From JAIOSM01 sp023143455 (GTDB taxonomy: Bacteria > Desulfobacterota > Desulfobacteria > Desulfobacterales > Desulfobacteraceae), in contig DAOVTW010000015.1 in NCBI GenBank assembly GCA_030632885.1, positions 1-64,000 on the forward strand: a DNA stretch of 64,000 nt. Reading direction: 5' to 3'. Positions 7,550 to 17,600 of this stretch are shown in pieces. The position numbers and the translations under genes are program-made. The notes under the pieces were generated by a model. The model saw nothing but the letters and a program-made list of their open reading frames with translations, was not told the origin of the DNA and did no database searches. Position 1 is the first letter of the stretch; each line of letters starts with the position of its first letter.

Positions 7550-10180
7550 ATGATAAAATCAAAATTTGAAAGCCAAAAAGAAAAGGGTAAAATTGCTCTA
7601 ATAGCTCTCCTTTTAGTTGGTTGCGTCCTGCTTACCTGCTATTTCCATCAAAGACTTAACACCCACGTGATGGTTACTCATCTATATTATATTCCAATTG
7701 TTTTGGCATCATTTTGGTGGGGAATAAAAGGCTTAGCTGTGCCAGTGTTTTCAGCCATGTTCCTTTTAACTCATTTTTTTTTCTTTAACGATAGTATAGT
7801 GCATGCTCCAATCCTTGTGGATTATTTCCGAGCGGTCATATTTATCGTTATTGGTGTTGTTATTTCTCTGTCAAGTGAAAGGCTTGCAAAAAACACAAAG
7901 GAACTGATTCTGTCGGAAGAGAAATATCGGATTATGCTTGAACAGTCAAATGACATGATTTGGACATTGGACACAGGTGGTAATTTTACTTTCTTTAACA
8001 AGCGTTCTGAAGAATTAGTCGGCATCCGACTTGAGAATTGGGAGGGCAAATCATTTGTTCCGCTCGTTCTTGAAGAAGACTTGCCGAATGTGCGTAACGC
8101 CTTCCGTGAAACTTTGAAAGGAACGCCCCAGCAATACGAAGTACGGATGAAAAAAAAGGACGAAGACCTTCTCGTTCTCTCCGTCAATACTGCCCCTATC
8201 ACGAAAGCAGGTAACATTATTGGCACCGTCAGTTTTGGGCGTGATATCACTGAGTACCGGCAAGCGGAGAAGGCATTGATAAATACACGCAACTACCTGG
8301 ACAATCTTTTCAACTATGCCAATGCGCCTATTATTGTCTGGGACCCGACAACCAGGATTACTCGATTTAACTGTGCTTTTGAATACCTCACTGGTCGTAC
8401 TGCCGATGAAGTCATCGGTCAGGAACTGCACATGCTCTTTCCTGAATCAAGCAAAGACGAATCACTACACAAGATTTCAGGTACTTTGGATGGTGAATAC
8501 TGGAAGTCGGAGGAAATTTTGATTCTTTGCAAAGGTGGTGCTGTGCGGACAGTACTCTGGAACTCAGCTAATATTTATGCTGAGGACGGCGTTACCGTCA
8601 TTGCCACAATTGCCCAGGGCATGGACATCACCGAGCGCCAGCGCATGCAGGAGAACCTACTGAAGAGTGAAGAATTTAATAAAAGCATTATTGAGAGCAG
8701 CAATGATTGCATAAAAATACTGGACCTTGATGGACGACTGGAATTTATGAACGCGGGCGGACAGAAACTGCTGGAAATTGAGGATATCGGGCTTTACCTG
8801 AACCAATCCTGGACTGATTTTTGGAAAGGCCCAGACCACAAAGCAGCCCTTGATGCCGTTTCAATGGCCAAAGATGGGCGTAAAGGTCACTTCCATGGCT
8901 TTTACCCAACAGAAAAGGGCATGAAAAAATGGTGGGATATTATCATCACCCCTATCTGCGATGAATATGGAGAAGTTAAACAACTGCTTGCCGTTTCCCG
9001 TGACATCAGCAGCCAAAGGAATATAGAGGAGCAGCTCCGACAAGCCCAGAAGATGGAATCTGTGGGGCGCCTTGCAGGCGGGGTGGCTCATGACCATAAC
9101 AATGCGCTCAGTGTGATCATGGGTTACACGGAAATGATCATGACTGATGCAGATCCAACAGGGTCATTGTATGCCAACCTCAATGAAGTTCTCAAGGCTG
9201 CTGGACGTGCAGCAGATGTTACCCGACAACTGTTGGCCTTTGCCAGAAAGCAGGCCATCGCTCCCAAGGTACTTGACCTGAACAAGAATGTGGAAAATAT
9301 GTTTAAAATGCTTCGGCGCCTTATCGGCGAGGACATTGATCTTGCCTGGCTTCCAGGAAAAAACCTTTGGTCCGTCAAAATAGACCCCTCCCAGATCGAC
9401 CAGATCATGGCCAACCTGTGTGTCAACGCCCGGGACGCCATCGCAGGAGTTGGCAAGGTCACCATCGAAACGGACATCATGGTCTTGGATGAAGCCTATT
9501 GTGCCGACCACACAGGTTTTATTCCCGGTGAGTTTGTTCTGCTGACCGTAAGTGACAATGGCTGCGGCATGGACAAGGAAATACTGAAGAACATTTTTGA
9601 ACCATTTTTCACCACAAAAGATGTAGATAAGGGCACTGGTCTTGGGTTGGCCACAGTCTACGGCATCGTCAAACAGAACAAGGGATTTATAAATGTCTAC
9701 AGCGAACCGGATAAAGGAACGACCATCAAAATTTATCTGCCACGGCATGAGGGCAAAGCTGTCGAAATCCAGAGGGAAAGCACGACAGAAATCCCGCAAG
9801 GCCGCGGTGAGACAATCTTGCTGGTGGAGGATGATCTACCAATCCTGAAACTTGCTCAGAAAACCCTCGAAGGACTGAATTACATCGTTTTGATCGCAGG
9901 CACACCAAAAGGGGCTATGAGGCTGGCCAAGGAGCATACAGGTGAAATTCATCTACTAGTCACAGACGTGATAATGCCCGAAATGAACGGACGTGAACTA
10001 TCAGAGCAACTGCAATCCTTTTCCCCTGAGCTCAAGTGCATATTCATGTCTGGATATACGTCCAATGTCATCGTAAATCACGGAGTCCTGGACAAGGGGG
10101 GTCACTTAATTCAAAAGCCATTCTCCAAAAACGATCTGGCAACAATAGTCAGAAAAGTATTGGATAGGGGGAAAAGTTGA
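7550..10180 (+). CDS. Membrane hybrid sensor histidine kinase with three PAS domains and receiver
   Basis: A 876-residue two-component protein. The ATG at 7550 is preferred over the GTG at 7544 because AGAAGG lies 6 bases upstream. Approximate numbering from the GTG: four N-terminal membrane segments (17-110), PAS domains at 122-238, 250-366 and 378-492, dimerisation/phosphoacceptor box with H516 (GGVAHDHNNALS), N-box NLCVNARDA (624-632), DNGCGM (671-676), GTGLGLATVYG (697-707), then a receiver domain (755-875) with phosphoacceptor D808 in LLVTDVIMPEMNG. The family consensus is AHDFNN; here Phe is His. No cognate regulator or target operon is adjacent. From about 8000 the gene is visibly richer in G+C than its surroundings, which suggests acquisition by transfer. 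The signal sensed cannot be deduced. Confidence 0.9.
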   Translation: MIKSKFESQKEKGKIALIALLLVGCVLLTCYFHQRLNTHVMVTHLYYIPIVLASFWWGIKGLAVPVFSAMFLLTHFFFFNDSIVHAPILVDYFRAVIFIVIGVVISLSSERLAKNTKELILSEEKYRIMLEQSNDMIWTLDTGGNFTFFNKRSEELVGIRLENWEGKSFVPLVLEEDLPNVRNAFRETLKGTPQQYEVRMKKKDEDLLVLSVNTAPITKAGNIIGTVSFGRDITEYRQAEKALINTRNYLDNLFNYANAPIIVWDPTTRITRFNCAFEYLTGRTADEVIGQELHMLFPESSKDESLHKISGTLDGEYWKSEEILILCKGGAVRTVLWNSANIYAEDGVTVIATIAQGMDITERQRMQENLLKSEEFNKSIIESSNDCIKILDLDGRLEFMNAGGQKLLEIEDIGLYLNQSWTDFWKGPDHKAALDAVSMAKDGRKGHFHGFYPTEKGMKKWWDIIITPICDEYGEVKQLLAVSRDISSQRNIEEQLRQAQKMESVGRLAGGVAHDHNNALSVIMGYTEMIMTDADPTGSLYANLNEVLKAAGRAADVTRQLLAFARKQAIAPKVLDLNKNVENMFKMLRRLIGEDIDLAWLPGKNLWSVKIDPSQIDQIMANLCVNARDAIAGVGKVTIETDIMVLDEAYCADHTGFIPGEFVLLTVSDNGCGMDKEILKNIFEPFFTTKDVDKGTGLGLATVYGIVKQNKGFINVYSEPDKGTTIKIYLPRHEGKAVEIQRESTTEIPQGRGETILLVEDDLPILKLAQKTLEGLNYIVLIAGTPKGAMRLAKEHTGEIHLLVTDVIMPEMNGRELSEQLQSFSPELKCIFMSGYTSNVIVNHGVLDKGGHLIQKPFSKNDLATIVRKVLDRGKS

Positions 10181-10247
10181 TTTTTAATTAAAATCTACCC
10201 CTATATTTTGAGCTTGGAATAGTTTAGGGTACCAAGACAGATGCAGT

Positions 10248-10282
10248 ATGGGTTAAACCAATGCATCAAAATTTATAATATT
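10248..10282 (+). repeat. 35-bp dispersed inverted repeat, copy 1
   Basis: Begins ATGGGTTAAACCAATGCATC and continues CAAAATTT-A-TAATATT. The same 35 bp occur in inverse orientation at 22474-22508 with one difference (A/G). With the preceding base context the similarity extends to GCAGY at the left, giving about 40 bp. The core is a quasi-palindrome able to form a 19-nt hairpin; the C/T difference between copies keeps pairing through a G-U wobble. It lies between the convergent kinase and miaA genes. Confidence 0.75.
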
Positions 10283-10287
10283 TTATG

Positions 10288-11226
10288 TTAAATTTTCTTA
10301 TGGCAGATATCCGGTTTTAAAAAATTTACAACCAATTGAGATGCTTTTTCAATTTCAGTTGGTTTTAGCCAGATAATATTTTTTTCTTTTTTAAACCAGG
10401 TAAACTGTCTTTTTGCAAATCGCCTTGTATCACGTTTTAAAAAACGAAGGGTTTCATCATAATCCGTGATATTATTAAAGTAATCACAAATATGCTTATA
10501 CCCAATAGATTGCATTGCTTTTAATTTATTAGAGTACCCCATATTTAGGAGTTCTTTTACTTCATTTAAGAACCCTTGTTCCATCATTCTGTCAACTCTT
10601 TTATTAATTCTGTCATAAAGTATTTCTCTAGGCAAATAGAGAGCAAGCTTTAGTGAAGAATATCGGTCATCTTTAAAGTCATGCTTTTTAACCTGCACTG
10701 ACTTTACTATGCCAGTACTTTCATAGACTTCAAGGGCATTTATTACTCTGAAAGAATCATTGGGATGAAGTTTTTCTGCAAGGGATGGATCCAATTTTGT
10801 AAGTTTTTTATAAAGGTAATCGTTCCCAAATTCTTCTAACTCTTTATTAAGTTTTAAAATAATCTCTGCATCAGATTTTCTGGATTGAAAAAGACCATAA
10901 AGAAGTGCTCTTATATAAAGCCCTGTTCCTCCGGCTACAATTGGCAATTTGCCTCTTTTAGAAATATCCGATATTGCTTTATCGGCAAATTCAATATATT
11001 TTCCTGCATCAAAATCCTCATCAGGCTCCACAATATCAATTAAATGATGACTTGCCATTTTTTGTTCATCAATATCAGGTTTAGCAGTACCAATATCCAT
11101 TTTTTTATAGATCTGCATGGAATCAGCACCCACAATTTCTCCTGAGAATAGGCTTGCAAGTTTGATAGCAAAGCCTGTCTTACCTATTCCTGTGGGACCG
11201 CATATGACAAGTATTTTTTTTTTCAT
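10288..11226 (-). CDS. miaA: tRNA dimethylallyltransferase
   Basis: Transfers a dimethylallyl group from DMAPP to N6 of A37 in tRNAs reading UNN codons. The 312-residue protein has the P-loop GPTGIGKTG, the DSMQIYKKMDIGTAKP segment that binds DMAPP and the substrate base, the HHLID motif, and the conserved GGTGLYIRALL. The C-terminal RDTRRFAKRQFTWFK is the usual tRNA-contact region. It lies downstream of the hdr-flx operon on the same strand, separated by 120 bp containing a hairpin, so it may be transcribed separately. Its 3' end abuts the dispersed repeat at 10248-10282. Confidence 0.95.
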   Translation of the reverse strand: MKKKILVICGPTGIGKTGFAIKLASLFSGEIVGADSMQIYKKMDIGTAKPDIDEQKMASHHLIDIVEPDEDFDAGKYIEFADKAISDISKRGKLPIVAGGTGLYIRALLYGLFQSRKSDAEIILKLNKELEEFGNDYLYKKLTKLDPSLAEKLHPNDSFRVINALEVYESTGIVKSVQVKKHDFKDDRYSSLKLALYLPREILYDRINKRVDRMMEQGFLNEVKELLNMGYSNKLKAMQSIGYKHICDYFNNITDYDETLRFLKRDTRRFAKRQFTWFKKEKNIIWLKPTEIEKASQLVVNFLKPDICHKKI

Positions 11227-11292
11227 ATTCTTAGATTTAGTCCGAGCAATTATGGAGCTGGGAAAAGTGAAATTGGAAAATTTTTTATTCTG

Positions 11293-11327
11293 CTCAACAC
11301 CACCTTGAAATGCAAAATGGCGTTGAG
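11293..11327 (-). other. Hairpin between flxA-like gene and miaA
   Basis: CTCAACACC (11293-11301) can pair with GGCGTTGAG (11319-11327) to give nine base pairs including one G-U. There is no adjacent U-run in the direction of transcription, so this is not a textbook rho-independent terminator; it may be a processing site or a weak attenuator that separates the hdr-flx transcript from miaA. Confidence 0.4.
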
Positions 11328-11346
11328 TCGTATCTATTCAAACATT

Positions 11347-12192
11347 TTAGTATTCTTTAGGAGTCTTATTAATTTCCTCAAGAGTAAATACAGGACCATC
11401 TTTACAGACAAGCTCTTTTCCAATATTACACCGCCCACACATTCCAATACCACACTTCATTCTATTTTCAAGGGACATTATAATCTGATCAGGTTTATAT
11501 CCCAATTTTTCCAGGGAAGGCTGTGTAAATTTAATCATGATAGGAGGTCCGCAAACAATAGCATATGAATCTTTATCAGCTTTTGGTGCTTTTTCTTCAA
11601 CAATGGTAGGAACAAAACCTGTATTATATTTCCAGGTCGGGTCATCAGTGCCGTCAACCGTAATATGCATGTTAATATCATCACGCTTTTCCCATTCATA
11701 AAGCTCATCTCTGTAAAGCAACATTCCCGGGGATCTTGCACCGTAGACAACATCAATATTTTTAAATTTAGATCGATTTTCTTCTTTCAGCATATATACG
11801 ATAGATGATCTTAAAGTTGTAAATGCAAATCCACCACCAATAATCACAACATTTTTATTTTCAAGTAGGTCCCAGGGATACCAGTTGCCAAGAGGGCCCC
11901 TGATTCCCATAATATCTCCAACTTTCATATTATGAAGATAGGAAGTTACAACTCCGGTTTTAAAAACAGTAAACTTGACAAATCCTTTTTCAGTGGGAGA
12001 AGAAGCTATACCAATAGGGATTTCACCTATACCTGGAATTGAAAGTTCAGCAAATTGCCCTGCGTGGTATGAAAATTTTTCTTCATCACCTTCATTTAAA
12101 AATACAAATTTAAATGTTTTTAGGGATTTATCCTCTGTAGCTATTTGAATATCATCAATGCGAACCGGATACGGCAAATAGGGGTTTTCCAT
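11347..12192 (-). CDS. FAD/NAD(P)-binding electron-transfer subunit (FlxA / sulfhydrogenase-gamma-like)
   Basis: Ferredoxin-NADP reductase-like protein that should exchange electrons between NAD(P)H and the Fe-S subunits encoded upstream. The ATG at 12192 (281 residues) is preferred to the one at 12228 because AAAGGAGG lies 6 bases before it and the longer form would overlap the preceding gene. The order is FAD domain (AGQFAELSIPG...PIGIASSP), nucleotide-binding domain (VIIGGGFAFTTLRSSI, CGPPIMIK), and a C-terminal [2Fe-2S] motif CGIGMCGRC...VC of the PyrK/hydrogenase-gamma type. It is the last gene of the hdr-flx operon. Similar gene sets in sulfate reducers are called FlxABCD-HdrABC and proposed to be NADH-linked flavin-based bifurcating complexes; that role here is inferred. 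Confidence 0.82.
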   Translation of the reverse strand: MENPYLPYPVRIDDIQIATEDKSLKTFKFVFLNEGDEEKFSYHAGQFAELSIPGIGEIPIGIASSPTEKGFVKFTVFKTGVVTSYLHNMKVGDIMGIRGPLGNWYPWDLLENKNVVIIGGGFAFTTLRSSIVYMLKEENRSKFKNIDVVYGARSPGMLLYRDELYEWEKRDDINMHITVDGTDDPTWKYNTGFVPTIVEEKAPKADKDSYAIVCGPPIMIKFTQPSLEKLGYKPDQIIMSLENRMKCGIGMCGRCNIGKELVCKDGPVFTLEEINKTPKEY

Positions 12193-12211
12193 GTGTTTCC
12201 TCCTTTGTTCG

Positions 12212-13264
12212 CTATTCTTGTTTCTCATAAGAGTTCATAGTGTTACATACCTCGCGAATATCAATATTAACAGGGCAATGTTTAACACATCTTCCACAAC
12301 CAACACACATAATCCCCTTATCGTATTTATCAAGGAAATATTTCAGTTTGTGCATAAACCTTTGCCTTACCCGTTGAGTTTTTTCACCTCTTGGGTTATG
12401 TCCTGAACCATGCATTGTAAAAAGTGGGTCCATACAGGTATCCCAGTTTCTAAATCTTGAGCATGTCTTACCGCGGGTTTCATCCTGAATATCAAAACAC
12501 CAGCAGGTCGGACATACATATGTGCATGTGCCACAATTTATGCATGAAAATGCAAGATCATCCCAGAAAGGAGCTTCATACAGTTCCAAAATAGTTTTGT
12601 CTTTTATTTTACTTGAATCTATCTTTGAAGTGATGGCTTTTTCAGCTTTTGATTGAAGAGCCTTAATTGTTTTTAATGAGGGCTTTGTATTAGCTGATTC
12701 CTCAAATCCAGATGCTTTAAGGAATGTTTCACCCTTATCTGTTAGGACTTTTGCCAGATACTCTTCTTTACAATCAACCAGCAAAATATCAAGACCTTCT
12801 TCACCAAATGGACCAGTGTCAGTTAGCGTTGAAAAATCAAAAGCAGATGGTTCATTAATGGCAAGCCCTATAAATGTTGTAGCTTCATATGCATCACACC
12901 AATACGGATCACGATAATCCTCAGTATCAAAATTAAGTTTGACAAGTTGGATGGCTTTTGCATCATATGGTCTGATACCAAGGACTGCTCGAGGCGAATA
13001 GTTGGTGTCAGGTCGTTTTAATATGTGATGATCTTCTATAGATTCATCTAAAGATCCTCCAAGGATTTTTTCAGTTTGTGGAAAAATTACAGATTTAGCT
13101 GATAACACAGAATCTGTGTATTCCATCTCAGGAAACATTCCTTGTTCAAGTTCTTTAAAAATAACTATTGTTTTATCTTTTACAGGACCAAAAAGTTTAT
13201 ATGCTTCCCTTGACTTATCAATACCTTTGGTCCAGCTATTTTTATCAATTTTTATGACTTTCAT
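12212..13264 (-). CDS. Fe-S electron-transfer subunit (FlxB / AsrA-like, two 4Fe-4S clusters)
   Basis: A 350-residue soluble protein. The N-terminal two thirds resemble sulfite reductase A / sulfhydrogenase beta subunits (VIFPQTEKILG..., GIRPYDAKAIQLVKLNF). The C-terminal part has two cluster-binding motifs, CINCGTCTYVCPTCWCFD and CVGCGRCVKHCPVNID. It should wire the flavoprotein FlxA-like subunit to the next carriers. It is separated from its downstream neighbour by 19 bp and from the upstream Fe-S gene by 17 bp, so the three are a transcriptional unit. Assigned as FlxB by position and domain; the distinction between FlxB and FlxC rests on order and similarity and is inferred. Confidence 0.75.
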   Translation of the reverse strand: MKVIKIDKNSWTKGIDKSREAYKLFGPVKDKTIVIFKELEQGMFPEMEYTDSVLSAKSVIFPQTEKILGGSLDESIEDHHILKRPDTNYSPRAVLGIRPYDAKAIQLVKLNFDTEDYRDPYWCDAYEATTFIGLAINEPSAFDFSTLTDTGPFGEEGLDILLVDCKEEYLAKVLTDKGETFLKASGFEESANTKPSLKTIKALQSKAEKAITSKIDSSKIKDKTILELYEAPFWDDLAFSCINCGTCTYVCPTCWCFDIQDETRGKTCSRFRNWDTCMDPLFTMHGSGHNPRGEKTQRVRQRFMHKLKYFLDKYDKGIMCVGCGRCVKHCPVNIDIREVCNTMNSYEKQE

Positions 13265-13281
13265 ATTACTGCCCTTTTACT

Positions 13282-14229
13282 TTACTTGATAAACTCATCA
13301 GGATCTTCCGGGTTAAATGTATCCAATGGAGGTCTTTGTTCCAGAGTTAGTCCTGCTTCCCAACCATAAATCTCCAAGGCATCTTTATTAAGCTTTCTTG
13401 TAAAGTCCCTGACCTTGATATCCATGGGACAGGCCTGTTCACATGCACCACAATCAGTGCATCTTCCTGCACAATGATATGCCCTTAAAAAATGAAAGGT
13501 TCTTACATCAATATTATTCTGTCCTTTGCCAACCCATTGGGGATCTGATTCATCAACAAAGCATGTTGGGCAATAACAAAGAGGGCAAGCATTTCTACAG
13601 GCATAACACCTGATGCAATTTTCAAGAAGATTCTCAAAATGATTCCATTTTGCATCGGAATCCATTTCTTCTATTTTACGAACATCTTTAAACGGATCAT
13701 CTATCTTTTGCTCAGTAACAAGATCTGCAACTAAGTCATCATAGATAACAGGATTTCTGTGAGTACATGTTTCGCAATTGGATGCCAGGAAATCATTTTT
13801 TACAATATTTTGTTCAGAAGATTTGGTCTTTAAAGTTATGGTATCTCCTTCTTCTGAGTAGCTAAGTATTTCACCATCAATGGAAGAAGAAATTTTTACT
13901 TTATCTAACATGCCTGTACAGGGGACTCCGATTATGTGAAGTTGTTCCCTTGAAATTTTATTTTCAATAATATGTGTTACAATGTTTCTCGAATCACAAC
14001 CTTTTGCAACAATACCTATTTTACCTTTTTGATTGGAAAGGTAATTTGCAAGATTAATTGAACAATTGCTATTCCATACAAATTCTAAAGCCTGTTCAGG
14101 GGTTCTTGCAACCTGAGGACTTGTGGCCATTGGTATTGTTCCCTGGTTAAAACCAATAACCATATCCACCTTGTTATCCTTTAAAAGATTGGAGGCAAGT
14201 TCCCTGATTTTTTTTGTATAACTATCCAT
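13282..14229 (-). CDS. Fe-S oxidoreductase subunit (FlxC-like)
   Basis: A 315-residue protein with an N-terminal FrhB/FdhB-like portion (KIGIVAKGCDSRNIV, IIGVPCTGM, NCETCTHRNPVIYDDL) and two C-terminal cluster motifs, CIRCYACRNACPLCYCPTCF and CTDCGACEQACPMDIKVRD. The GCD and GVPCTG segments are typical of coenzyme F420-hydrogenase beta-type proteins. It lies 12 bp downstream of the selenocysteine-containing MvhD-like gene and 17 bp upstream of the FlxB-like gene. It probably passes electrons between the NAD(P)H module and MvhD/HdrA. No membrane segment or signal peptide is present. Confidence 0.75.
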   Translation of the reverse strand: MDSYTKKIRELASNLLKDNKVDMVIGFNQGTIPMATSPQVARTPEQALEFVWNSNCSINLANYLSNQKGKIGIVAKGCDSRNIVTHIIENKISREQLHIIGVPCTGMLDKVKISSSIDGEILSYSEEGDTITLKTKSSEQNIVKNDFLASNCETCTHRNPVIYDDLVADLVTEQKIDDPFKDVRKIEEMDSDAKWNHFENLLENCIRCYACRNACPLCYCPTCFVDESDPQWVGKGQNNIDVRTFHFLRAYHCAGRCTDCGACEQACPMDIKVRDFTRKLNKDALEIYGWEAGLTLEQRPPLDTFNPEDPDEFIK

Positions 14230-14241
14230 GTAACTAACCTC

Positions 14242-14664
14242 TTAAGCTTGTAATTTAACAAATTTATTATTTGGACCAAGTGCCTCTACTGCCTCTGTAA
14301 CTTCCTTAACAACATCAACAAACTTTTTAGCTTCAGCACTGGATACCCAAGAGAAATGCAAACGGTCTTTTTCAATTCCCATGTGTTCTAAAAGATTGCC
14401 AGCAAGAGCAAATTTCCTTCTTGCATAATAATTACCATCCAGGTAATGACATTCACCAGGATGTCAGCCTGAAACCCATACGCCATCAGCACCCTCACGA
14501 AATGCAGATAGTATGAATTTAGGACTCATTCGACCGGTACAGGGGATTCTGACTACACGTATATCTGCCGGATACTGCATCCTTGATACACCTGCAAGAT
14601 CAGCAGCACCATAGCTGCACCAATTACATAAAAAGCTAATAATTTTAATTTTCTTTTCTGTCAT
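14242..14664 (-). CDS. MvhD/FlxD-like hydrogenase iron-sulfur subunit, selenoprotein (UGA = Sec67)
   Basis: Reading through the TGA at 14464-14466 gives 140 residues, the normal MvhD length; stopping there would give 66. The upstream half has the cysteine motifs FLCNWCSYG and RIPCTGRMSP; immediately around the UGA the protein reads GVWVSG-Sec-HPGECHYLDGNYYARRKF, where other MvhD proteins have Cys in GCHPG(D/E)CHY. MvhD carries a [2Fe-2S] cluster and links a hydrogenase or Flx module to HdrA. A 6-bp hairpin begins 16 nt after the UGA. The gene is 13 bp downstream of hdrA and 12 bp upstream of the FlxC-like gene. Standard gene finding would report only the first half. Confidence 0.9.
14431..14447 (-). 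promoter_or_regulatory. SECIS-like hairpin of the mvhD/flxD-like gene
   Basis: On the coding strand ATTACC-TGGAT-GGTAAT forms a perfect 6-bp stem with a 5-nt loop. It starts 16 nt after the UGA; the loop starts 22 nt after it and has G as its second base. These values fit the known bacterial SECIS pattern (loop 16-37 nt after UGA, G among the first two loop bases). Confidence 0.65.
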
Positions 14665-14677
14665 ACCTTATATCTCC

Positions 14678-17600
14678 TTATACAGCAGCTTCTGCTGAAT
14701 CTTTTTTATATACTTGAATGGTATTGGTACTTCCTTTATCGCTTTCATCATTCAAAGCAAAGATCTGGGCAAATATTTGATTTGTGTCAAAACCTTTTAA
14801 ATGAAGAGCTCCGGATCTACAAGAAGCAACGCATAGACCGCATCCTTTACAGAGAACTGGGTTTATCTCGGCTTTACCTTCAAAACGACCTTCTTTAGTG
14901 AATGTAGGCGCACTAAAAGGACAGATAGATACACAAACACCGCACGAGCTGCATATCCCCTGATCAACATAAGCAACGGTTCCCTGCATATTCATGGTTT
15001 TTTTAGCAAGAAGAGTGACAGCTCTTGTTGCGGCTGCCTGGGCCTGGGAAATGGATTCATCTATTGGTTTTGGTGCATGGGTAAGTCCACATATAAAAAC
15101 ACCATCTGTTGAACAATCTACCGGTCTAAGTTTTGCATGGGCTTCCATGAAGAAGCCATCCGCATTTTGGGTGGCTTTATATAAGGGTCCAAGTTTGTTA
15201 TTTTTTTCCGGAATAATAGCAGAAGCTAAGACAACCAATTGCGCTTTAATCTCCATCTTGCGTCTTAAAGAAGTATCTGTAAAAAGAATTTGCAGATAAT
15301 CCTCCTCAGAATTAACTGAAAAATCTTCATTAAAATCAAACTTAATAAATTGAATCCCAATATTCCTGGCTTCAGTATATAAATCCTCTCTTAATCCAAA
15401 AGGACGCATATCTCTGTAAAGAATGTAAACATTCATTTGCGGGTTTAATTTTTTAAGCTGCAAAGCATTTCTGATAGATTGAGTACAGCATACTTTTGAA
15501 CAATATGGTCTTTCTTTAATCCTTGATCCCACACATTGGATAAAAACCGCAGTATTTTTTTCTTTTAAATCCAAATTTTCATTTACTAACAATTTATCAA
15601 ATTCAAGACCAGTTATAACTCTTTCATCTTCATTGTACTGGTATTGATCCGACTTAAATTCTGATGCACCTGTTGCTATAATGGTAACACCATGTTTTAA
15701 AGTCTCATCTTTGCTATTTTTATTAATATGAGTTTCAAAACTGCCAACAAAACCGTCAACACCAGTAATTTCAGTATTTAAGTGAATCTCAATCAGATCA
15801 TTTTTTTCAACAGATTTGATCAAAGCAGACAGATTTGTCTGAATATCTTCACCCTGCCATGTTTTATAAAGATTGTTTGCCTGACCTCCAAGCTTGCTTT
15901 CTTTTTCAATTAAATGAGTATGATATCCCTGCTGGGCAAGAGTTTGCGCAGCTGTAATACCGGCAACTCCGCCTCCAACAACCAGACCTGATTGATCAAT
16001 CTCAAGCTTTGGCTCTTCAAGGGGTGCATGTAATGCCACTTTAGCAGTTGTCATTCTAACAAGGTCTTTTGCTTTTTCAGTTGCTTCTTCTTTTGCCTCG
16101 GCATGAATCCAGGAGCACTGATTACGAATGTTTGCCATATCAAAAAGATATTTATTTATGCCTGCATTTGTTAAAGTTTCCTGGAAAAGACCTTCATGGG
16201 TTTTTGGAGTACATGCAGCAATAACAACTCTGTTTAGCTTTTTCTCTTTTATAACATCTGTAATTGCATCCTGGGTATCCTGGGAACAGGAAAACATATT
16301 CTCCTGAGCAAACTCAACATAAGGGAGCTTTTTAGCCATCTCAACAACGGCAGGAACATCTACAACACCGGCAATATTAGTACCACACCTACAGACAAAA
16401 ACACCAATTCTTGGGGCTTCACCTGTAACATTTATTTCTTCAATTTTTTCTTTTGTTTTGGTTAAAGACCACCTGGATTCAGCAAGGTTAATACCAGCCA
16501 TACCTGCAGCAGCAGAGGACTCAATAACAGAAGAAGGGATATCTTTAGGCGCTTCAAATGCTCCGCAGACGTAAATACCTGGCTTGGAAGTTTTAACGGG
16601 CTCAAAGCTGTTTGTTGTAACAAAATTATAGTGATCAAGACCAATATTCATTTTTTTAGCAAGTTCAATTGATTCATTGCCAATGCACAAACCAACAGAC
16701 AATACTACAATATCAAATTCTTCTTTTTGTCTTTTACCTGTTTCATCTATATATTGAATAATCTGTGTGCCGGTTTCAGAATCAGGCACAATATTCTGCA
16801 CTCTTGATTTAACAAATCTGATACCAGACTCATCTTTTCCTCTATTGTAAAAGTGCTCATAATCTTTGCCATGGGTTCTCACATCCATATAAAAAATAGC
16901 AGTGTCCAAAGAATCATGACTATGTTCCTTGGCAAGCATCGCCTCTTTTACTGCATAGGTACAGCATACTGATGAACAATACCCATTTGCACCCAAATGA
17001 TTATCTCTTGAGCCTACACATTGCAACCATGCTATTTTCTTTGGCTCTTTATTATCTGAAGGTCTTACAAGGTGCCCTCCATAAGGACCTGAAGAGGAAA
17101 GCATTCTTTCAAACTCAAGGCTTGTAACAATATTTTTATTATTTTTGTAGCCGTAAATATCATGTTCACCAGGATCATAGGGTTTGCAACCAGATGAAAT
17201 TATGATTAAGCCGACATTTAATGTAACTTCTTTAGCCTTATCTTCATAATTAATAGCTTTTGTTGGACAGACTTCTTCACACTTCTTACATTTACCCAGT
17301 GTAAGATAAATACAATTTTTAGCATCAATTGAATATTTTAAAGGAACTGCCTGAGGATATTTAACGTATATTGCTTTTCTTTTTCCAAGTCCTTCCTCAT
17401 ATTCATTATCCACTTTTTTTGGACATTTTTCAGCGCACAGACCACAGGCAATACATTTATCCATATCAACATATCTTGGGTGTTGAACAACATCAACACT
17501 AAAATTGCCTGCTTCACCTGTAACATTTTTAACTTCAGTAAGAGTTAGAAGTTCAATATTTATATGCCGGCCGACCTCGACCAGTTTAGGTGAAATAATT

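Noticed and set aside
14464..14466. Stop codon splitting an mvhD-like gene (pseudogene)
   Set aside because: The frame downstream codes the exact conserved remainder of MvhD with normal length, and the UGA sits at a conserved Cys with a SECIS-like hairpin behind it.
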